NCBI GenBank assembly: GCA_009781965.1
Contig: WQUS01000190.1
Coordinates: 1-12,117, forward strand
Direction of reading: 5' to 3'
Length of the DNA stretch: 12,117 bases
Source: Bacillota bacterium
GTDB taxonomy: Bacteria > Bacillota > Desulfotomaculia > Desulfotomaculales > Desulfallaceae
The notes under the pieces are model-generated. The model saw only the letters and a program-made list of their open reading frames with translations. It did no database searches and was not told where the DNA came from. A program made the position numbers and the translations under genes. Shown here one piece after another: positions 7,632 through 12,117 of the stretch. Numbering within the stretch: position 1 is the stretch's first letter; each line of letters starts with the position of its first letter.

Positions 7632-9562
7632 AAAATATATCCCTGCTGCTGCCTGTTGTACTGATGTTTGTCATCCTTGCCATTTTGCTGTTTTTCATGT
7701 GCCTGCCCCTGGGACAGACCCCGGCCCGCGCGATAAACGGTATTCTTAATTTGTCAGCCGGCAAACTGGAGCAATCAATTTGGCAGCTTACCGGCCAGTG
7801 GCAATATGTCCCCGACCGGTTGCTCACGCCGGAAGAATTTCCGGCGGACGCGCAAAATATGACCCTCCCCGCAGGCTGGAACGATCCGCTCAACGGCTGC
7901 GCTACCTACCGGCTGACCGTATACACGGACGATACCCGTCAACTGAATATATTTGTGCCGGAGATTTACACTGCCTACAAGCTGTACCTTAACGGTGAGT
8001 TTTTGCGCGGCGCCGGTACGGTAAGCTGCGATCCAACTGCCGGCGTCCCGCAGTTTACAGCGTCCCTGGACCCGGTGAAGGCTGTTGACGGAAAGTTGGA
8101 AATCCTCATCCAGGCCAGCAATTATCACTTTATGCGTCCGCCCATGAACAATTTGCTTCTGTTAGGCGAACACAACAACATGAACCAATGGCTTTTCCGG
8201 ACCAGGTCACTATACACTTTCGCTTTGGGTTTTGTCCTGGCGGCGGCTTTTTACCATCTGGCGCTGTACGTGCTGCGCCGCAAAGAAAAGATATATTTGC
8301 TGTTCTCGCTGCTGTGTCTGACTATTTTTTTGCGGTTCGCCCTTGACACAAACGGCGTGAGTGATTTCACGGGCTGGTTTTCCTTCGGCATGGGTGTTTT
8401 CGATATGCGTTTTTTCACTGTGCTGTTCTTCCTCCACGCCGTATTGATCGGCACATTTAGCCTGTATGTCTTTGAGCGGGAATGGACAATCAAATGCGGG
8501 CGGTGGTTTATCGGCTACGCGGTCGCCGGCATTTTGATTTTTTCGCTTATCCCGCTGAATAACGCCCGGGCGGCCTTCGTCGTTTTTATCACTATGCTGC
8601 CCTTCATGCTCTTTTGCATTTACAGGGTGGCGCGGTCACGGGTACTCCGTGAAAACCGGATGATGTGGCTGTACTTTACCGCCATGATTCTCTACACCGT
8701 CGTGGGGGCGGTGAGTAAAACATTTTTCGATCACCTGCTGTTTATGACCGGGCTGCTAACCAATATGTATTTGCTCATGGCCCAGAGCCTGATCTTAGCC
8801 AGGCAATATGTTGACCTGATGAAAGCCGAGCAAAAATTGGCGGTTCAAAACGCGTTGCTGGAAGAAACCGCGAAAATGCGCGAGGAGATGGTGCGAACCT
8901 TCTCCCACGAAATCAGGACGCCGCTGACGGTGATGGCCTCCTATACGGAATTGGCGGTGGAACAGCTGCAAAGAGGCAGCATTAATGGACAGACCATCCG
9001 CGGCCTGGCGGTCATCACTGATGAGGCTGTCCGGCTCGGGCAGCTGGCCGGGCATATGCTGGAACGGTTCAAGGCCACCGGAAAAGCCCAGGAACCGCAA
9101 GACGCCAGGCCCATCAACATCACCCTGATTGCCAGCCAGCTGGTCCGGCTATTGGAACCGACCGCTGCCCAGGCCGGGCGCAAGATCAGCCTCAACCTGA
9201 ACAAAAACCTCACTGCGCTAGGTAAGGAGGACGAGATTACGCAAGTCATCTGGAATCTGCTTAATAACGCCTTGAAGCACGGCAAACGCGGCGACATTGA
9301 AGTGGCCGGCAACGATAGCGACGAGTTTGTCTGCATCACGGTTACCGATACCGGCGCAGGCATTCCTGCGGAACTGCTGCCTTTCGTTTTGGAACGGGGC
9401 GTATCCGGCGATGGCAAAAGCGGATTGGGGCTTGCCATTGCTGACGAAATTGTGAAGAAATACGGCGGCAGGATTCAGGTGGAGAGTGAATACGGGTTCG
9501 GGACGTCTGTGACCATGCTTTTACCGGCTTATAAAGAGGGTGACGGCGCGGGTGGCGAATAA
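7628..9562 (+). CDS. Sensor histidine kinase with 7TMR-DISM sensor region
   Basis: The 644-residue membrane kinase has an N-terminal helix (about 7-29), an extracytoplasmic beta-sandwich domain (about 40-190; L-T-G-Q-W-Q-Y-V, A-T-Y-R-L-T-V, Y-K-L-Y-L-N-G), a seven-helix membrane region (about 197-390) of the 7TMR-DISM type, and a short coiled linker (392-423). The dimerisation domain carries H427 in F-S-H-E-I-R-T-P-L, the phospho-acceptor. The ATPase domain has the N box W542-N-L-L-N-N-A-L-K-H, G1 box D574-T-G-A-G-I-P and a G2 box G-K-S-G-L-G-L-A-I-A. All catalytic motifs look intact. DISM domains with this fold are thought to bind carbohydrate-like or other external ligands, so the signal is probably extracellular, which is inference. 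It overlaps the regulator by four bases with only a weak ribosome site, pointing to translational coupling. Confidence 0.92.
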   Translation: MKNISLLLPVVLMFVILAILLFFMCLPLGQTPARAINGILNLSAGKLEQSIWQLTGQWQYVPDRLLTPEEFPADAQNMTLPAGWNDPLNGCATYRLTVYTDDTRQLNIFVPEIYTAYKLYLNGEFLRGAGTVSCDPTAGVPQFTASLDPVKAVDGKLEILIQASNYHFMRPPMNNLLLLGEHNNMNQWLFRTRSLYTFALGFVLAAAFYHLALYVLRRKEKIYLLFSLLCLTIFLRFALDTNGVSDFTGWFSFGMGVFDMRFFTVLFFLHAVLIGTFSLYVFEREWTIKCGRWFIGYAVAGILIFSLIPLNNARAAFVVFITMLPFMLFCIYRVARSRVLRENRMMWLYFTAMILYTVVGAVSKTFFDHLLFMTGLLTNMYLLMAQSLILARQYVDLMKAEQKLAVQNALLEETAKMREEMVRTFSHEIRTPLTVMASYTELAVEQLQRGSINGQTIRGLAVITDEAVRLGQLAGHMLERFKATGKAQEPQDARPINITLIASQLVRLLEPTAAQAGRKISLNLNKNLTALGKEDEITQVIWNLLNNALKHGKRGDIEVAGNDSDEFVCITVTDTGAGIPAELLPFVLERGVSGDGKSGLGLAIADEIVKKYGGRIQVESEYGFGTSVTMLLPAYKEGDGAGGE

Positions 9563-9636
9563 GGGAACAACAGTGACGCGTGAACAGTAACAACAGTGAC
9601 GTTACTGGTAACACGTTACTGCTTTCGCATCGATCC
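9563..9636. repeat. Cluster of CAGTRAC/GTTACTG heptamers after the kinase gene
   Basis: Within 60 bases there are CAGTGAC at 9571-9577 and 9594-9600, CAGTAAC at 9585-9591 and its reverse complement GTTACTG at 9601-9607 and 9615-9621. The 9585 and 9601 copies can pair as a 7-bp stem. The part 9601-9636 is the inverted counterpart of 65-100 and forms the flank of the palindromic element. Confidence 0.75.
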
Positions 9637-9707
9637 GGCCCGTAAAGTTATTAACCGTGAGCTCATACTCTTCGAGAAATCGCTTACGGTTAATAACTTT
9701 ACGGGCC
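9637..9707. repeat. Long palindromic element, copy 2 (complete)
   Basis: Two perfect 22-base arms (9637-9658, starting GGCCCGTAAAG, and 9686-9707, ending CTTTACGGGCC) surround a 27-nt centre. Read as RNA, the stem extends inward four more pairs with one G-U wobble. The centre is the reverse complement of the centre of copy 1 apart from one base, so the two copies are inverted. As it follows the kinase stop by 75 bases it could end transcription, but there is no T-run, so it is not a classical intrinsic terminator. Confidence 0.9.
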
Positions 9708-9829
9708 TGGGCTACTGGTACTAACACACACAGGGTCTGACCAGTAACACAATGACAACGATCGCGGCGTGCTGACAAAATAGATGTTGTGTATGCGACA
9801 AAGATATGCTATTCTCTTGTTAATCTTAT
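9708..9829. other. Gene-free spacer right of palindromic copy 2
   Basis: This stretch contains one further heptamer (CAGTAAC, 9742-9748, in the context ACCAGTAACAC as in the leader near base 92). A 71-codon frame starts with GTG at 9789 and runs to 10004, but it lacks a ribosome site, crosses two strong hairpins and matches no family I recognise. I do not call a gene. Confidence 0.5.
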
Positions 9830-9867
9830 GCGTGTGACGCGGGAAAAACATCCCCGCCGTCACGCGC
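9830..9867. other. GC-rich hairpin 1 of a paired structure
   Basis: Arm GCGTGTGACG (9830-9839) pairs with CGTCACGCGC (9858-9867) with one G-U, and after a bulged C four more pairs form between 9840-9843 and 9853-9856. The loop is A-rich (9844-9852). No T-run follows, so it is not an intrinsic terminator. Together with the next hairpin it suggests a structured RNA or a repeat-element end. Confidence 0.55.
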
Positions 9868-9883
9868 ATTTGGCGTTTAATGG

Positions 9884-9919
9884 ACTTCTTTCAAACCGGG
9901 AAACCGCTTTGAAAGAAGT
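9884..9919. other. Hairpin 2 with 12-bp stem and GAAA tetraloop
   Basis: ACTTCTTTCAAA (9884-9895) pairs perfectly with TTTGAAAGAAGT (9908-9919). Inside, after one C-C mismatch, CGG (9897-9899) pairs with CCG (9904-9906) and closes a GAAA tetraloop. The stable GNRA cap hints that RNA folding is selected. TTGGCG occurs just before and just after the hairpin. No known RNA family was recognised. Confidence 0.6.
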
Positions 9920-10228
9920 TGGCGGGGAACCAGATCGTCAAGCGTTTAAGAAAGCCCATATTTACGCAATTTTGCCCTTAGCTAAAATACAGTTATTTAC
10001 ATGAAGACGGTGATTTTGAAAGCAGCCGCTTGGATTTTGAAAGATTATTAGCCGGACCTGGTATGAATACTGTATTATGCTGATTGTTGCAGTGATCAAG
10101 TTGAAAGATTTGCCCGGGATCAGCGGCGGCTTTAGCATAATGAAACCGGGACCGGTCAAGGTAAATAAGATGAAGGGGTGGCGCCGATGAGGGATTGGAG
10201 ATGACGCAAACGGTATCCGGCGGATGAA
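9920..10228. other. Gene-free stretch with short frames only
   Basis: Several frames of 30-100 codons are open on both strands, but none has a ribosome site with a good start or recognisable motifs. One plus-strand frame around 10077-10190 would end in K-P-G-P-V-K-V-N-K-M-K-G-W-R-R. They may be remnants of a decayed gene or chance. Small palindromes such as GACCGGTC (10150-10157) occur. Confidence 0.4.
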
Positions 10229-10251
10229 TGCCAGTTTGAGTGCCAGTTTGA
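10229..10251. repeat. Tandem 11-bp repeat TGCCAGTTTGA
   Basis: TGCCAGTTTGA occurs at 10229-10239 and 10241-10251 with one base between. It lies about 115 bases before the start of the secreted repeat protein and may be part of its control region or a slippage product. Confidence 0.7.
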
Positions 10252-10261
10252 TTGAAGGTAA

Positions 10262-10290
10262 TATTTGTAAATGAGAAAAATAAACAAATA
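10262..10290. promoter_or_regulatory. Inverted repeat TATTTGT-N15-ACAAATA
   Basis: Perfect 7-bp arms (10262-10268 and 10284-10290) lie in the A+T-rich region upstream of the secreted protein gene, about 75 bases before its start codon. It could be an operator. No convincing sigma-A promoter was found next to it. Confidence 0.3.
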
Positions 10291-10350
10291 AGCAACAGTT
10301 AGATGCTTAATTACGTGTTAAGAGGTGATTAGTATCTGAAATTAAACTAA

Positions 10351-10358
10351 AGGGGTGA
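10351..10358 (+). promoter_or_regulatory. Ribosome binding site for the secreted repeat protein
   Basis: GGGGTGAT lies eight bases before ATG 10367 and decides that start. A similar AGAGGTGATT occurs at 10321-10330 but is not followed by a usable reading frame. Confidence 0.7.
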
Positions 10359-10366
10359 TTTTATTT

Positions 10367-12117
10367 ATGGAAAAAATCAAAAAAAATATCAACAAAATGC
10401 TTATCAGCCCTTTGCTGGCCGTTTTGCTGGTGGCAGGATTGCTGGGAGCGGTAAGTGCTTTTGCAGCGGTAAGTAATCCGCCTCCTGAGCCGGATTCCAC
10501 TGGTACGTGGTACGTTAATACCAATGATGATTTGCACTATGCGATGGCCAATGCTTTACCGGGTCAAATAGTACGCGCCACTGATATTCCTTTGGTCGAC
10601 GATACGCCGGTAGTTAATGGTACGCCGTCGATCATTCATGTCAAAGCGGGGATTACTCTTTATTTTTACAGCACGCAGCCAAAATTTATCACCGAAATAA
10701 AAAGTAGTCTGGGCGGTAGTCATAATGTCATCACTATAGATAAAGGCGGCGTACTAATTGTAGATTCTATAATTAGTATTACCGGCAATTCTATCTATAA
10801 TTATGGCGAGGGATATATTGACGCCGGAAAAGTAGAAGGCAGAAAGTTTGCTGGCGGCGGCAGTGTTACTTATTACACCGTCTTAATCAGTTATCGTCCG
10901 GGCGTGGATGATGGTTCCGTTACAATGATCAACCCTCAGCAACAGACATGGAATGTATCTGTTGGAAGAAGTATAACTGAAAATCTTCTTTCTGCTGTCC
11001 CGACCAGGACCGGGTATATTTTTGCTGGTTGGTTAGGTACTGCATTAAATAGTGACGGTACGATGAATCATACTACGGATCAAATGTATCAGCCCGGTGA
11101 TCCAATAACCATTGACACCTCCTTATATACCACTGTGGTTATGGTTGCCCTGTGGTCAGCTCCGTACACCGTAACCTACGAACCAGGCGACTATGGTAAA
11201 TTTACTGCTAAAAGATTTACCGATCTGGCTTACGGCGCTCCAACGCCAGAATTTACAGGCAGCACAGAAAGCAAAGAGCCAGGCTGGCATTTTACCGGCT
11301 GGGAGCCTGAATTAAGTGCCACGGTAACCGGCGACGCAACCTATGTGGCTCAGTGGTCGCAAGAAAAACCTGTAACGTACACCATAACCTATGATCCTGG
11401 TCTCCATGGCACGTTTGCTCCAGAAATAGTTTCCGATCTGGTTTCCGGCGCACTAACGCCTGCCTTTACAGGCAGTACAGAGGACTGTGAGCCTGGCTGG
11501 TATTTTACCGGCTGGAGTCCTGCGTTAAGTGCTCTAGTAACCAGTAACGCAACCTATGTAGCCCAGTGGTCGCCATTTTACACCGTCACCTACACGAGCG
11601 ATGGCGCGGATCCGGCAACAAGCACTCCGCCGCAGGACCGCAACAAGTATAGAAGCGGCTATTTAACGACAGCGCTTGGTCCCAAAGATAATGGCGGCAA
11701 TTTAGCCCAAGCAGGTTTCGTCCTCACCGCTTGGTATGGCAATGACGGCAACACCTACAAAATTGGCCAAGAGTTTGCGGTCACTGGCAATATAACCCTT
11801 AGTCCGGTCTGGACGCCGGAGCAAGAGGGCAACCTTAGCGTCACGAAGACAATAGATGCAGCCCAGGCGACGGAAGTCAATGTTGGCGATAGTGTCATAT
11901 ATACGATTACGGTAACAAACGATGGCGATACCAGCGCGGCGGACGTAGTCGTGAGAGAGGGCTTGACCGGTGACTGGGGCGTGCCGAAGCTTACAACCGC
12001 GGATCCCTCGAGGGTGATAGAATATTCAATTTCAGACGACAATCTCCTGACAGTTACAAGTCTTGTTTACGATGAGGCCTTTACCGTCACCTACACAGTG
12101 ATAGCGCAGCCGGCTGA
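10367..12117 (+). CDS. Secreted InlB-like/DUF11 repeat protein, partial (runs off right edge)
   Basis: The frame from ATG 10367 is open for 583 codons to the window end. A clear signal peptide begins M-E-K-I-K-K-N-I-N-K, has a hydrophobic core (L12-A28) and a likely signal peptidase I site after S-A-F-A33. Residues about 45-165 look like a beta-helix (short strands, V-I-T-I-D-K-G-G-V-L-I-V-D). Then come a segment P-T-R-T-G-Y-I-F-A-G-W, two closely similar repeats (267-331 and 338-402, each Y-T-x-T-Y-x-P-G, F-T-G-S-T-E, P-G-W-x-F-T-G-W, T-Y-V-A-Q-W-S) of the Listeria-Bacteroides/InlB B-repeat type, a third diverged unit (405 to about 480), and a DUF11 module from 489 (N-L-S-V-T-K-T). These families form long extracellular stalks in surface adhesins. 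The anchor, if any, lies beyond the window. It is the only gene here with an obvious export signal and a DUF11 module together. Confidence 0.88.
   Translation, partial: MEKIKKNINKMLISPLLAVLLVAGLLGAVSAFAAVSNPPPEPDSTGTWYVNTNDDLHYAMANALPGQIVRATDIPLVDDTPVVNGTPSIIHVKAGITLYFYSTQPKFITEIKSSLGGSHNVITIDKGGVLIVDSIISITGNSIYNYGEGYIDAGKVEGRKFAGGGSVTYYTVLISYRPGVDDGSVTMINPQQQTWNVSVGRSITENLLSAVPTRTGYIFAGWLGTALNSDGTMNHTTDQMYQPGDPITIDTSLYTTVVMVALWSAPYTVTYEPGDYGKFTAKRFTDLAYGAPTPEFTGSTESKEPGWHFTGWEPELSATVTGDATYVAQWSQEKPVTYTITYDPGLHGTFAPEIVSDLVSGALTPAFTGSTEDCEPGWYFTGWSPALSALVTSNATYVAQWSPFYTVTYTSDGADPATSTPPQDRNKYRSGYLTTALGPKDNGGNLAQAGFVLTAWYGNDGNTYKIGQEFAVTGNITLSPVWTPEQEGNLSVTKTIDAAQATEVNVGDSVIYTITVTNDGDTSAADVVVREGLTGDWGVPKLTTADPSRVIEYSISDDNLLTVTSLVYDEAFTVTYTVIAQPA

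Noticed and set aside
9637..9707. Palindromic copy 2 as a simple intrinsic terminator of the kinase operon
   Set aside because: There is no T-run, the element recurs at the left edge in front of a gene, and its asymmetric centre is conserved, which indicates a repeat element.
9789..10004. 71-codon plus-strand frame starting with GTG
   Set aside because: It has no ribosome site, no recognisable motif, and it runs through two strong hairpins that better explain the sequence.
10195..10230. ACGCAAA followed by TCCGG, reminiscent of a c-di-GMP-I riboswitch core or a fluoride riboswitch
   Set aside because: The required upstream AAACC/GAAA hairpin and the second receptor stem are absent, and the fluoride pseudoknot pairings cannot be formed.
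9962..10295. Two overlapping minus-strand frames of 65 and 100 codons
   Set aside because: They overlap each other in different frames, have no supported start and show low-complexity composition; likely chance.

Overview
The window looks like a stretch of accessory chromosome from an anaerobic, spore-forming Firmicute. Purine-rich ribosome sites of the GGAGG type, mixed GC content and the gene families fit that lineage. A member of the Negativicutes (Sporomusa/Pelosinus-like) is plausible, but this is an inference from gene style and not a proof. No rRNA, tRNA, CRISPR array, transposase or phage gene was seen.

Layout from left to right. Bases 1-64 hold a long palindromic element cut by the window edge, followed by a leader with a perfect tandem 12-mer. 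Bases 250-2979 encode a 909-residue protein made of seven DUF11-type repeats, with no signal peptide and all its cysteines in the last repeat and tail. A convergent DHA3-like MFS efflux pump (2983-4236, minus strand) follows with almost no gap. A divergent intergenic region with short palindromes then leads into a Phd/YefM antitoxin and RelE/ParE toxin pair (4435-5024). Next come a membrane-anchored MutS-like ATPase (5057-6868) and an overlapping two-component pair: an OmpR-type response regulator (6939-7631) and a 7TMR-DISM sensor histidine kinase (7628-9562).

From 9563 to 10366 there is no convincing gene. This stretch holds a second, complete and inverted copy of the palindromic element (9637-9707), clusters of a CAGTRAC/GTTACTG heptamer, two strong consecutive hairpins (9830-9919, one capped by a GAAA tetraloop) and several short repeats. 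At 10367 a secreted repeat protein begins and runs off the right edge. It has a signal peptide, a beta-helix-like region, InlB/Listeria-Bacteroides-type repeats and a DUF11 module.

The clear functional partnerships are toxin with antitoxin and regulator with kinase. The kinase probably senses an extracytoplasmic ligand or envelope state and signals to the regulator, whose targets are not visible here. The two DUF11 proteins at the ends are probable cell- or spore-surface proteins. The most unusual structural signal is the inverted pair of palindromic elements bounding about 9.6 kb that includes one DUF11 gene, the pump, the toxin-antitoxin pair, the MutS-like gene and the sensor system.
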